Of a stretch of DNA of 64,000 nucleotides, positions 22,401-31,577 are shown in pieces (the stretch's first letter is position 1; each line of letters begins with the position of its first letter). The translations under genes and the position numbers were made by a program. The stretch comes from Hydra vulgaris. Taxonomy: Eukaryota; Cnidaria; Hydrozoa; Anthoathecata; Hydridae. The notes beneath the pieces were generated by a model. That model did no database searches. It was not told the DNA's origin and saw nothing but the letters and a program-made list of their open reading frames with translations. The stretch lies in NCBI RefSeq assembly GCF_038396675.1, contig NC_088926.1:12107501-12171500 (forward strand). Reading direction: 5' to 3'.

Positions 22401-25400
22401 TTAACTTCATCTTCACCGTCAATACAAAAAAAAAAAATTGGATCTGGTAAATTTCTTTCATTTTCATTTATTACCTCAACTTGTATTTTTACTAACTCTT
22501 CATCCATGCAGATATTGTCCCATTCACTAAAGTTATGTAAAATAAATAGATAGATTACTCTTGGAATAGCATAGATTACTCTTGGAATTTTTTCAAGTTT
22601 AAGATCCATTTTTTTTGTCAAAATTTTCCAACGTGCCTTAAGTCAACCAAAAGCACATTCTATAGGGTTGAAAGTGCAGTACTCAACATACTGTTAAAAA
22701 TGACTTCTTCATTTTTCTTGCATGTATTATATTCTTTCATACAATGTGGAAGTAGTGGATATGCAGGATCTCCAATTAAGTAGCAGGGACCTTTTATTTT
22801 GTTCTTAGAAATAGTTTGAAAGGTTCCTGGTAGTCTAGAACATCTCAAATTAGTAATTATAGAAGAGTTTGAAAAGACTTAAGCGTCATACTCACTACCA
22901 GGCCACATACATTCAACATCCAAAAAACTGCCTTTGTAATCACTAACTGCTTGAACCTGTAATGAATAGTACTGTTTGCGACAAAAATAATCTTGAGAAT
23001 GATTAATTGGACAAACAATGGGAATGTGAGTTCCATCAATACAACCAAAGACTTGAATCATTCCAAACTTTGACTCTAACTCAGATGTTTTTTCTCTCAT
23101 TTGCTGTTTATTTTTTGGTAAATAAACAAACCTTGGTCCTAAATCTTTACTATAGCATTAAAAACTTCAAAAATGACTGCTGAAGTAGTACTGCAATTCT
23201 CACTAAATCACTGTTTCCCTCTCCCTCTCACTGAGTCCTCTTCTTTACATCCTTTCTTCTTTACGCTTTCTTTAATTCCTTCTCACTGAGTCCTCTTTTT
23301 TACGTCTTTTTGGATTATCATTTACCTTTCATGGAAACCATATGTACAATCATTTTCTTTCATGGAAACCATATATACAATGTGGACCTTTATATATATA
23401 CAATATGGACCATATATACAATATGGACCTTTCATGGAAACAATATGGACCTTTCATGGAAACAATATGTATATATATATGGAAACAATATGTATATATA
23501 TACAATATTGACATATATCATGGAAACAATATGTATATATATACAATATGGACCATATATACAATATGGACCTTTCATGGAAACCATATATACAATCGGT
23601 TACTAAATTAGCATCTGCTAAGGTTGCTTCTCTTTATCGTGCTCGCCTTTCTCTCTTCTAATTCCATTCTCTACCTCTACAAATCTCTTATTCTTCCCTG
23701 TATGGAATACTGTTGTCATGTTTGGGCTGGTTCTTCTAATGATTCTCTTTCTCTTCTAAGCAAGGTCCAAATATGCATTGTAAACGTTGTCTATCTGCTA
23801 AGTTTGTGCTTCTTTTCCATTATCGTAAAGTTGCTGCATCTCTCTCTCTTTTCTACAAATACTATCATGGTTGCTGCTCAAAGGAGCTATCATCTCTAGT
23901 TCCTTCAACTAAAATACATTCTTGCTTGACTCGTCATTCATCAAAGTCTCATTTTTTTACTGTATCTGTCCCTGCATGCTCCAAAAACTTTTATTCGTCT
24001 AGTTTTTTTCCCCACACTTTAACCCTTTGGAACTCTCTCCCATCTTCATGTTTCCTGACTCATACAATCTTCAACTTTTCAAGTCTTTTGTCAACCATTT
24101 CCTTGCTCTATAACTCTATTCTTTTTTTCTAGTAACTCTCAACTTAATAGTGATTGATTGCAGTCTTGTTGGGAGTGAATCAGAATGAAAAAAAAGAATT
24201 CTAAAAGTGTTTGCTGTCATGTTCAAGGTACCACTGTCTTTTAAATAGTATAGCTTTCTAACTTTTTTATCTGGTGTGATTGCTCTTATATTTGGTGAGT
24301 AAGAATCTGGAGATATATAAGGTTCAAGAAGGGAGACAAAAAAGGAAGTTTTACCTAATCGAAAGTTTTTTTATAAGATTCTTCAGGTGTAATATATTGA
24401 CTAATTTAATATGAGATTTTGCCACCACAAATTGGTGCATCCAAAATAGAACCAGCAGCTTCTTTTTTTTTTTATGTTTTTTTAGCTAATCCCAATCTTC
24501 TTAATATACGACGTCTCGAGAACTCAATAAATCAAGAATTATTAACTGATCCCTTTGCTTTTTAATAGCAATTGCAAATTGTAAAAAATGAATTTTAATA
24601 TTATTAGCTTGTATATTGATCATTTTTAAAATTGTAAAGGTAAGAATTTGTTTATGTAATGGTAAGGAATCCATTTTTCAGCTTTAAATTTTTTAATTGG
24701 GCACATGGTGTAAACAGATATTTTATCCCGGTTTAGCAGGTCAAACCAAAAAAAAAATCATATAAAAAATTTAGAAAAGGGAATAAGTTTCTATAATAAG
24801 TTAATATAAGGCACCCAATATCCTTATATATCCTTATGCACGTTTGAAGCAAATTTATTTAAAGTTATGCACATTCTATAGGGTTCGTGTTTTCGTTTTT
24901 GTTCAAATAATTTGTATTTGTATTTTTTAATTATTGTACCATTTGTATATCAACTAAGAACTTGAGAAATTTAAAAAAGACTTAAAAGTTTTTAAAAGTA
25001 ATTGTAAAATGCCAGAATAAAAGGAAAAAAAAAAGTTTTAGAAGTAATTTTTATTTATTTACACTATATCTACCAATTTTTGTTTATCTACATTATGTTG
25101 TTAATTTTTAACGCCCAAAACACAAGATATTTACATTTTAGTTTGAGAAAAGAGGCATAATGCAGCCGGCGCATTTTTTTCCCAAACGTTATGTAGTTTG
25201 TCCCAAGCCATCTTATTTTTTTGTATTTACACAGAATATTTGAAGTTTTAACATTAGCTTTTAAACTATTGTATTACATAGAGATGCCATCTGACGGTTT
25301 GACCTTAGATTCAACAGTTGACAAAGTTGATTTTGGCAGTCATGAAGTTCTTGTAAAATCAGACATTAGTTTTTCAGATACAGGACTTATCGTAACAAAT

Positions 25401-25780
25401 AATGAGGTAAACTTTTATTGAATTAACAACAAGTTATTTCTTATATCTATATTGTGGCTAATTATTTGATAAAAACTATTTTTTAACCCTAAATGGCCAT
25501 TTTATGTTTTTTTGATAGACCTATTTAATCATTTAAAATATGGATTTGGTTATCAATTTCCATTACTTTTTTTCTTCTTAATTTTCAATTTTAGAGTGAA
25601 AGTTTTTTGGAGTCAAATGAAGCGAATGAGAATAAAAAAGTTGTCAAAACAAAACCTCCAAAGCGAGTGAAAAATGTTTATGGTCAAAAACATGCTTTCA
25701 ACAGTTTTAAGGATAGAAAAAACAATAAAAAATTTAGAAAAGGGAAAAAGTTTCAATCTAAAGGTGAAAGAAAAGTTTGA
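13218..25780 (+). CDS. NOL12: NOL12/Rrp17-family nucleolar protein, five exons, 176 aa
   Basis: Exons are 13218-13282, 13679-13784, 13923-13971, 25282-25406 and 25595-25780 (531 nt). All four introns have GT...AG ends and the phases agree (2, 0, 1, 0). The N-terminus reads VVISFDEEARKEYLTGFRKR, the signature block of NOL12/Rrp17, followed by a charged helix (AERKNKAKLEIERKLKTQ). Exon 4 holds VDFGSHEVLVKSDISFSDTG, collinear with the HTVTVTTISDLDLSG region of human NOL12. Exon 5 is a Lys/Arg-rich tail suited to nucleolar localisation and RNA binding. In yeast and mammals the family acts in the nucleolus in 5-prime end processing of 5.8S/25S-28S rRNA precursors during 60S assembly. Length (176 versus 213 aa in human) fits a compact member. 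The start is the first ATG, with an in-frame TAA just upstream. Intron 3 is about 11.3 kb and holds several transposons. The family call is confident; splicing is predicted. Confidence 0.88.
13369..13463. repeat. (AC)n microsatellite in NOL12 intron 1
   Basis: About 95 bp of AC repeats with one GC interruption. It accounts for the Cys/Val-rich minus-strand open frame here. Confidence 0.95.
13679..13784 (+). CDS. NOL12: NOL12 exon 2
   Basis: It follows the acceptor TTTGTAG at 13678. The first base completes the split Lys codon, then comes EYLTGFRKRKAERK and a charged helix ending QERNK. The donor is GTATAT at 13785. Confidence 0.88.
13923..13971 (+). CDS. NOL12: NOL12 exon 3 (49-nt micro-exon)
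   Basis: The acceptor TTTGTAG ends at 13922. The exon encodes RRKVMQEKVNEILKHV plus the first base of a Glu codon. The donor is GTATAT at 13972. It is too short to be noticed as an ORF. The phase-1 end fits exon 4 exactly. Confidence 0.82.
13972..14974. other. Start of NOL12 intron 3, no recognised element
   Basis: AT-rich intronic sequence with no coding similarity. It ends where the piggyBac relic begins. Confidence 0.5.
14975..16195 (-). pseudogene. piggyBac transposase core and C-terminal zinc-finger
   Basis: This is a remnant of a DDD-type piggyBac (DDE_Tnp_1_7) transposase. In order it shows ARMQTKKRSCFSLWVDVTFN and IWVYVAIISIMGI with FWTKDHIF..PIFS (about 16000-16170). A frame change follows near 15915. 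Next come NVSVDKYLSLWKGS and FDEYACYSKIVL, then YCVTIDNLYTSPKLL (about 15740), which carries one catalytic Asp. KPNAVSDYNKTMGGVDTLS (about 15415-15475), another family hallmark, and RRGLKWFKKIGELLIDF follow. A further shift near 15087 restores a Cys-rich end (CLLNNGKRKETTYKCGMC). At least four lesions and the split make it inactive. Confidence 0.75.
16797..18752 (+). pseudogene. Transposase-like protein with CDTTASNTG / CRRHIYE motifs, several frame breaks
   Basis: Three or more open segments form one protein of about 620 residues: 16797-17330, 17276-17749, 17753-18070 and 18162-18752. Order: a basic N-terminus (MGRTAKKKKMIGQNKIKRKN), a Cys-containing segment (VCENGVCTDPDSSCLVSRI), then RRLILHFDIKLLEQ (about 17430-17470, first candidate catalytic Asp). 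IIDICCDTTASNTGGVNGA follows (about 17650-17710, second acidic residue), then MCRRHIYEVHV (17753) after a single stop. The C-terminal block begins LAPYNDLKAIQTAYALRK and includes MGRHTWYLTPQLCVLSF. Conserved blocks of this kind recur in uncharacterised cnidarian and arthropod proteins that I believe are transposases. The breaks are an in-frame TAG at 17747-17749, frame changes near 16990 and 17300, and a 20-bp inverted duplication at 18026-18102. Confidence 0.65.
18026..18102. repeat. Perfect 20-bp inverted repeat inside the nested transposase
   Basis: TATGGTATAGTTTGTAAGCT (18026-18045) is repeated as its exact reverse complement at 18083-18102. The 37-nt loop of CTTCTT/AAGAAGG can itself pair partly. 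It coincides with the loss of frame between two transposase segments. Confidence 0.85.
19065..19096. repeat. 16-bp tandem duplication at the right insertion border
   Basis: GTACATACTTATTTGT occurs twice, head to tail. It overlaps the right target octamer and introduces a stop in the piggyBac frame. Confidence 0.85.
19071..19400 (-). pseudogene. piggyBac transposase, N-terminal part
   Basis: The minus strand reads NSQRKRVRKAVVNEFSKEE, FILDDIPRRQQEFSF, and then HDCPLAVLKTFLTDDIINNI followed by VRHTNKYV. This is the start of the piggyBac transposase domain (typically F..DE.....V..TN.Y). It stops where the nested transposon begins, and the continuation resumes at 16195 after one frame step. The open + frame 19050-19376 is its shadow. 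Confidence 0.7.
19401..20904 (-). other. Intronic stretch with possible acidic N-terminal exons of the piggyBac gene
   Basis: On the minus strand, about 20285-20195 reads KSEIQNFIDELDNSDNDDCE and then GT. About 19985-19810 reads VTSETELSEEKEDSHFEF and then DINEDVSSIYSN, ending in a stop. Acidic, disordered N-termini of this kind are common in piggyBac transposases, and splicing between the two is plausible but unproven. Bases 19670-19735 hold a GC-rich patch (GACCGGGGCCGGGTTGG) that looks like a transposon terminus, but no partner end was seen. Bases 20420-20520 repeat AA(C/T)GCCAAAAGG(C/T)GTACTT twice. Confidence 0.35.
20905..21975 (+). pseudogene. Harbinger Myb/SANT-like DNA-binding protein
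   Basis: This would be the second Harbinger protein, which helps the transposase bind element ends. It starts at ATG 20905 (MSDKSEILEFCYKE). A SANT-like helix segment follows (FKWSTKMVGNLIETIQAYKS, about 21095-21160), then after frame changes RKDMANKYVNENLFG (about 21210) and KLFFEHYDNLVSIWHGS with PLPFGIS (about 21450-21530). A Lys-rich linker (ELKQNKKRKTSVV) leads to a C-terminal helical segment (21745-21975) rich in Ser/Lys/Leu that ends at a TAA. At least three frame changes (about 20975, 21175 and 21370-21440) and one in a T-run at 21730-21740 break it. The Myb assignment is by partner context and the W...L...Y pattern. Confidence 0.6.
23203..24190 (+). mobile_element. LINE 3-prime fragment plus repetitive 5-prime segment, inserted in Harbinger
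   Basis: The + strand block 23624-24132 encodes the C-terminal domain of the same LINE family as 7512-9925: LYKSLILPCMEYCCHVWAGS, then SLFYKYYHGCCSKELSS and SFFPHTLTLWNSLPSS, with one frame change near 23790. The 3-prime UTR (24130-24180) and A-tract (24184-24191) follow. The 5-prime part (23203-23610) is not LINE coding but pyrimidine-rich sequence and TTTCATGGAAACC repeats. Short AATTCT copies at both borders may be a target duplication. The element is severely 5-prime truncated. Confidence 0.65.
23329..23600. repeat. Irregular repeats of TTTCATGGAAACC / ATATACAATATGGACC
   Basis: Roughly eight copies of CATGGAAAC(C/A)ATAT alternate with ACAATATGGACC in short, shuffled units. The open frames across it encode repetitive GNNMYIY-like peptides and are not genes. 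Confidence 0.75.
24561..25281. other. End of NOL12 intron 3
   Basis: No element or exon is recognised before the exon 4 acceptor at 25281. A poly-pyrimidine tract is weak at this acceptor. Confidence 0.5.
25282..25406 (+). CDS. NOL12: NOL12 exon 4
   Basis: The acceptor TTACATAG ends at 25281. The first two bases complete GAG, then MPSDGLTLDSTVDK and VDFGSHEVLVKSDISFSDTG. The donor GTAAAC is at 25407. The peptide is collinear with the conserved central region of vertebrate NOL12. Confidence 0.82.
25595..25780 (+). CDS. NOL12: NOL12 exon 5 (terminal)
   Basis: The acceptor TTTTAG ends at 25594. The exon encodes a Ser/Glu-rich start and a strongly basic tail (KTKPPKRVKNVYGQKH, then NNKKFRKGKKFQSKGERKV) before TGA at 25778-25780. 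Confidence 0.82.
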   Translation, partial: SESFLESNEANENKKVVKTKPPKRVKNVYGQKHAFNSFKDRKNNKKFRKGKKFQSKGERKV

Positions 25781-25860
25781 AAATGTTTTCAACGATGCAA
25801 CATTTATAGAATGTAACATTTAAAGAAAAAATGTTTGCTGTCGCAAAATATTCATTACAA

Positions 25861-25866
25861 AATAAA
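25861..25866 (+). terminator. Candidate polyadenylation signal of NOL12
   Basis: AATAAA lies 81 bp past the stop codon. It is the first canonical hexamer after the CDS, but in sequence this AT-rich the motif is weak evidence. Confidence 0.4.
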
Positions 25867-27185
25867 ATATATATTACAAAACATCTGAAACGTTTTAGCG
25901 ACGAACATGCTTTATTGGACGAATTTTTTTCTGCACGTAGCATTAAAATATATGTTTATGAATAATATTTATAAGATATGCTGTAAATATTTATAAAATG
26001 TATTACAGATTTTGATTGAATGAGTTTGAAATGGTTTGAAAGATTAAACAACTTTTTACTAGTTTTTATAATAGTAATTTTTCTGAGCGGATTTAAAGTG
26101 GGTAAATAAACTCTTTCTCTTTCATACTTCAAGGAGGAGGAGTAGTCAAACAAATTCAACTCATCACTAATGTCAAACAAATTCAACTCATCTCTAATTC
26201 TATTGAGTAAAAATAGCTGATCTTACGAGCTAGTAATGAGTCATTATTGTTAGGTTGTATTTACCGTCCCCCCCCCCCTTCCTCCTCTTGAAGAACGACG
26301 TAAATCTACTGAATCAAATAAATATATTTGAAAAAACTACATCTCAATCTCTAAAATCACTCGGATGTGCTTCAATACTGATTTATGCGGATTCTAATTT
26401 CTCGCATATGCACTACAAGCCTTTAGATATTGGAGGAAATGTCTTGACAGTTGCAGTAAGACTTTTTAAGACTTAGGGGTACATCAAAGAGTCTTAAAAA
26501 ATCGTGCCAACCTTTTTGCAGCACCCCCAACACTAATCTTCAACTCCTTAATTTCAGCCCCGGACGTTCTAGATATGCGGAAGCAGTCGGAAGTTACGCT
26601 AATATTCAAAAAGGGATGTAAGTTGAATTAGACCAGACTCGAAGAAATCAATATATTAGTTAGTTTTATTTCGTCAATTTTCACACATTTTACAATGTTA
26701 TCCTTAAGATCTAATAGATATATATAATTACAATCTGACTCGGACAAGTAGAAGACAAAATGTCTTATCATCAAGCCCCTTCGTGAAATAGAGAAGAATT
26801 TAGTTCTTATATTATACAAATATTATTAAAAAAAAATCTTTTAAATAAATAATTTTTTTTTTTTCAAATCGGTACGTATTGTAATAAAACGTAAAGATAA
26901 AAATAACGTATTGTATAACGTATATATAAAAATTTACAAATCGTTATATATATGTATACATATACAATACAAAACGTAATATATATTTATATATATTCAA
27001 ATATTTAAAAGAAATTTAGAGTTTAAAAAGGTTTAAAGCATTTTCAAGATTTAAATTCTTCTATTTTAATTTTTTATACAAAAATAAAACAGACAAGAAA
27101 AAAACAACAAGAAAGATATATCAAAAAACAAATGTTTAAATTTAGAATTTTTTTATAGTTCTTTCAAATATATCCATAACTTTTT
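25867..27185. other. AT-rich intergenic region, no gene recognised
   Basis: Holds a short poly-C run (about 26269-26278) and a direct repeat of GTCAAACAAATTCAACTCATC (26135-26200). A + strand open frame at 26255-26476 lacks recognisable features. Confidence 0.4.
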
Positions 27186-27189
27186 TTTT

Positions 27190-27565
27190 TTTTAAGATTA
27201 TCGTCGAGAACTGAGTTCCACAAGCGTGGTAATGTAATGGAATAGTAAGATTTTTTTAGTGATGTTAGTGGAATGTAGTAATTACTTATTGAGTGCCTTA
27301 ATTCATATTTAGGATTCATTAGAGAGAAATTTTTATAAAAATATATTAGAATTATTTTATTTTAAAGTTTAAACATAAATAACAAGTTATGGTAGACATT
27401 CAGTTCGTATACGTTTAAACCATTTATTTCCTTGAGTAACGGCTCAGTGCATTCGTACCTATCTGCGCCCAAAACTAATTGACTTGCTTGCTTTTGTTTT
27501 GTATAAATGTTTTTTAGGAAAGATGAATAATTGTTTTCCCAGGCAATATTACAATAGTTAATATT
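27190..27565 (-). mobile_element. LINE C-terminal fragment
   Basis: On the minus strand, 27540-27395 reads AWENNYSSFLKNIYTKQKQ, QLVLGADRYECTEPLLKEIN and LNVYELNVYHNLLFMFKL. After one frame break it continues LMNPKYELRHSISNYYIP and RLWNSVLDDNL down to about 27205, ending in an A-rich tail (T-run at 27180 on +). Vocabulary of the type TEPLLKEINGLNVYELN ... LWN is typical of the region after the thumb in non-LTR retrotransposon ORF2 proteins. It is truncated upstream of this block. Confidence 0.65.
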
Positions 27566-27630
27566 TTATTATCCATTTGTTCAAACAAAAATTGAAAAAT
27601 TATAAGTTTTTTATAATTTTACAAAAATAG

Positions 27631-27680
27631 GTTAGGTGTCACTCATATAGTTAAAAACTAGTCATTGGAGTGACACCTAA
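27631..27680. repeat. Short inverted repeat GTTAGGTGTCACT / AGTGACACCTAA
   Basis: Arms of 12 bp are separated by about 25 bp. It may be a solo fold-back end or a chance palindrome. Confidence 0.55.
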
Positions 27681-27689
27681 ATAAAATAA

Positions 27690-28734
27690 ACAAACAAAAA
27701 AAAAATCACCAGCAATAATAATAAATAAAAACATGCGTAAATTAAATTAATTTAAAAATAATAATTATAACGATAAAGCTATAATAAATTAAATAATAAG
27801 ACAAAAAATACGAAAACACCCAATTAATAACAACAGCAAACAAAAGTAGAAATAATTAGCAAAACTGCAAAAAGAATAAGAAACTTAACGCAAACGAAAA
27901 GGCAAACCACAAAAACTACAAAATGAAAGCAAAAACTACAAAACGAAAATGCAATAACAAAAACTTCTACAAAATAAAATAAAAAAATATCAATAATCAT
28001 TTGTTATTTTTGGCGAAAAAGAAGGTGTAGAAAAATTGTTAGCGATTTATTTTTTACGTTTTAATTAGTTCTTTTTATTATTTTTCGGCCTTTTTTACTT
28101 TTAACTCGGTGCTTCGCTTTTAATTGATTTTTTTGTTTTTGTTTTATTAAATCTATTTGCTCTTTTATTCTTTGATTCATTCTCTTGTTTTAATTTGTCT
28201 TCATAGGAATAAATGTATAAATAATTAGTATAAACTTTTTAAACACATTTTGTTCAAAAGATGTTTTGTCTTGTACATAATCCCCTGAGTCTTTGAAACT
28301 TTTTTCTCGACTATCTTTATTTGGTTTTTCCAAATTAAATGTTCGTAAAAAATTATTCCAAGTATTTTCATTGAAAAAACTCTTTTTATTTTAATATTAT
28401 TAATTGTTAGTTCATGTTATAGTCCATGGACTTAACAAATTTTTATAATTAATAATTCTTTTTAACTTTGGAAAGGCCTTTTCGTATTGCTTAATTTCGT
28501 ATTGCAGTAGATAGTTCCCAGTTTACTTCTTGTAAGAGACCGCAAAACTTGTTTTAGAGGTCTTAGAGACTGGTATATAATTACTACAATTTAACTTACA
28601 CCGTTTTTTGAATCTTGGCGTAACTTCCGACTACTTCCACTTATCTGGAACTTACAAAGTTGCAATTGAGGAATTGAAGATAAGTGTTAGGTGTACTGAA
28701 AAAACGTACACGGTATACCGTATACAAAATTTAC
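27690..28734. other. Intergenic stretch, strongly A-rich then T-rich
   Basis: 27690-27990 is A-rich and repetitive on the + strand (AACGAAAA, AAAACTACAAAA units). No coding similarity was seen up to the LINE start. Confidence 0.4.
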
Positions 28735-30130
28735 TCGGTATATCGTGTAAAATAGTTGAGGGATTAACACACGAATCAATCTCCGATTACTTGTTAACCA
28801 ACGGTTTAACTACTAAAGTTCAGCATTGTTTTATGAAAAGAAAATGACGCACAACGAATCTGTTGGAATCTTGCAACATTTGTACTGAAGCCCCTAATCT
28901 GAACCAACCTGTCAATGTTGTCTATACCGATTTAGCTAAGGCCTTTGACAAGGTACTACACAAAAGACTTATACATAAACTGAAAGCTGAAAGCATACAA
29001 GAAATGCTCATAGAATGGATCAAATTATGGCTATCCGGGCGCTACAGTGAGTTACAATTGGACAGAAAAAAACTGAACGGAAACAAGTTGAGTTCCTCAA
29101 GGATCCGTTTTAGGCTTCTTACTTTTTGTGATATACATAAACAACCTACCAGACAACATTTCCAACTGTATAAAACCTTATGCAGACAACAGCAAAACAA
29201 TTATAATTATAACACAATTATGAGAGCAAAATGATGTAAATTATAAATACAGCTGATGCGCTATCCTTGTAAAACGATATTTCTAGACTAGAAATTGACC
29301 CATGCTTTTTAATATTGATAAGTATAAGGTTATGAATGTTGGTTGCAAAAAAAAAAAATCAAACGCAAAGCTGCACAATGTTAGACCAAGACGGACTTTG
29401 TCATCCATTAAAATGTACCACAGTCGAGTGTGACCTTGGTACTTTTGTGTCTGAAGGTTTGAAATTAAAATTATTAGTAGATGCAGCAGCAGCGAAAGCA
29501 AAATAGAAGTAAGGTGTGCTAAAAAAGCGTTAAGAGGGCGCGGTGTATTTCTCTAGCGAATATTATACACTTCATACATTCGACCTCATCTACAGCTCGC
29601 AATGCAAGCCTGATCACCACACCTTAGTGGTGATATTAACAAATTAGAGCAAATTCAACATCATGCAATAAGATTAATAAATTTCCTGAGATATCTGTGA
29701 AATAAAACTAGAAGCACTGGGATTGACAACACTAGATAAGAAAAGGAAAAGAAGGAATCTAATAAAACAATTCAAATTCAATCAAAACCTTGAACAAGTA
29801 GATTTCTATGTACCACAATGTTATCCCTTTTCCAAATCAACTTCATATGACCTAAGATGGAACCACGAGTTTATGCTTCAACCGAAACAAGTCAAAAACT
29901 GTATGGAGAGACTCAACAATTTATAAAATTGCGTTTGTGCACCGTGGAATGCATTTTCCTGCAACACCATCAACTTAAAATCTGTCAATATTTTCAAGTC
30001 ACGGTTGCAACATCAGAACACTCCCAAATAATAGAAATACATGTATCAAACTCGTTAGCATAGCAAGGCCTGGCGCCGAGCTCTGTCAAACTTTATAACA
30101 TTTTTGAAAATTTTGATTACTGGATAAACT
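28735..30130 (+). mobile_element. CR1-like LINE fragment, 5-prime truncated, YADD mutated to YADN
   Basis: RT similarity begins near 28735 (LGISCKIVEGLTHESISDYL; LLTNGLTTKVQHCFMKRK). It continues after a one-codon break with NLLESCNICTEAPN and VVYTDLAKAFDKVLHKRLIH (motif A, 28920-28985). Motif B is blurred by frameshifts near 29095-29110 (expected SGVPQGS). Motif C is readable at about 29175-29200 as INNLPDNISNCIKPYADN, with Asn in place of the second catalytic Asp. The C-terminal domain appears at 29700-29930 (LTTLDKKRKRRNLIKQFKFN). The likely 3-prime UTR ends near 30130 with TGGATAAACTAAACTAAACTG. Dead element. Confidence 0.7.
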
Positions 30131-31320
30131 AAACTAAACTGTAAAACGCAATTTGTATAAAGAGTCTCCCTATACAGCATAACATATCGAGGGCCTAAGA
30201 TATAGAACAGCTTTAAAAATAACTATTTCAATATGAAAAAATCAGTAAATTTATTTAGGTTCATATTTTGAAACCAAATGAAAGCTTTGAAATTTAATAT
30301 ATAAACCTTTTTATAAACCATTTTGCTAAACTTAATTTCTTATACTACGTTTTATTTTTTATTTAACTTAATTTATATTTATAGGAGTTTATTCTATTTA
30401 TTGTCTTTTTTTTTTTTACATATTTAACGGAGATTATTTAATTTACGGAATTATTTAATTTACGGAGATTATTTAATTTACGGAATTTTATTTAATTTTT
30501 ATAACAACTTTATTTTACTTTACACTTGTAAAAAGCCCAAATAGGGGTTCTATGAAATGATTGTGGTGATTCCGGTCATCCATAAATTTTTTGAGCCCCT
30601 GTTTGTTTATATAAATTGTTTTTTTTATTTCATGAAAATGTTTCTTTGTTTTTTTATTTTTGAATTGCATGAACAGTGAAATATGTTTTAAAAAAAAATT
30701 AATATGAAGTTTGAACCCTCCACAATTTGAGGGGGATACAAATTTTATAATGCCATAATTTTTGAACACTAAGAGATTATTTTATGAAATTTAAAATTTA
30801 TCGATGAATATAAGTTTAGTTCAGTATAGTAATAAAAATATTTTATCAACTCATTGCTCTCACGTTTTGGACAGATGTAGCTATAACTTTAGGGCTCTAT
30901 TGTCCCCAGGCTCTAATCATCGCAACCTTTTGCAAAATATCCTTATTTGATATAAGTACAAACATATAAATGTTTGGTGTTTACTTCATGGACTATTTGT
31001 ATCATGACAAATAAAATAAAATATACTGTAATCTAGCGTAAAAAAAGCAAACCACCAATCTGTCAAAGTTCTATCTGCAGGTTTAGTTAACTAATATCTA
31101 GTTTGATAAGGTTCCAACTAACGGGTTTTGATTAACTCTAACTACAGTCCCAGTCCCCAGTCCCGATGCTTTTTCAATTAGTTATTAGGATAGAGAGTTT
31201 TATACTCATCAAAAATTTGATGTTGATATAAAAAGTATTACTAAAACGCTAATACTCTCCATTGTTTTTAAATCTTTTTTATAAAGTTGCGTAGCTTAAC
31301 TCAAATTAGTTACTGTTACA
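30131..31320. other. Intergenic AT-rich stretch
   Basis: No gene was recognised. Bases 30425-30485 contain three copies of the unit ATTATTTAATTTACGGA. Confidence 0.4.
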
Positions 31321-31422
31321 TTGCAAAACAAAAAGTAGGATTGCAAAACAAAAAGTAGGATTGCAAAACAAAAAGTAGGATTGCAAAACAAAAAGTAGGA
31401 TTACAAAACAAAAAGTAGGATT
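31321..31422. repeat. 20-bp minisatellite, five copies
   Basis: Units TTGCAAAACAAAAAGTAGGA are tandem and almost identical; the fifth has A for G at position 3. Confidence 0.95.
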
Positions 31423-31577
31423 CAGCATTGAAATAACTATTAAAACAAAAATAAAGTTTTTAAAGGGTAAAAGTCATCTTTTTTTAAAATTTAACAATTT
31501 CAGTCTTCTCTCAAACCTACAGTTAGGCAATGTAAGTATATTTTGTCATGCTTTTTGATGGTTTTTTAACCGTCTTT

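Larger units (their letters stand above)
20905..24560. mobile_element. Harbinger (PIF/Harbinger) transposon with convergent Myb-like and transposase ORFs
   Basis: A + strand ORF for a Myb/SANT-type DNA-binding partner (20905-21975) faces a minus-strand HARBI1-type transposase (24560-22337). The pairing of these two proteins is diagnostic of Harbinger elements. The transposase is split by a LINE insert (about 23203-24190). Terminal inverted repeats were not located, so the outer limits are those of coding similarity. The whole element lies in NOL12 intron 3. Confidence 0.72.
22337..24560 (-). pseudogene. Harbinger transposase (HARBI1-like), split by a LINE
   Basis: Coding runs from high to low coordinates. 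The N-terminal part at 24560-24190 contains SSRRRILRRLGLAKK (about 24500) and LYYLKDSGTLNMTANTF (about 24200-24255). After the LINE it resumes near 23200 with NCSTTSAVIFEVFNAIVKD and LGPRFVYLP. The DDE core at 23100-22880 holds FGCIDGTHIPIVCPINH (first Asp), then AVSDYKGSFLDVECMWPGSE (second Asp). RLPGTFQT and YLIGDPAYPLLPHCMKEY follow (22850-22740), then FNSMLSTAL (about 22690), the last acidic motif region, with a C-terminal tail to 22337. Several frameshifts are present. A 21-bp in-frame duplication at 22552-22588 repeats PRVIY. HARBI1-type enzymes cut and paste at 3-bp TWA targets. Confidence 0.75.
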
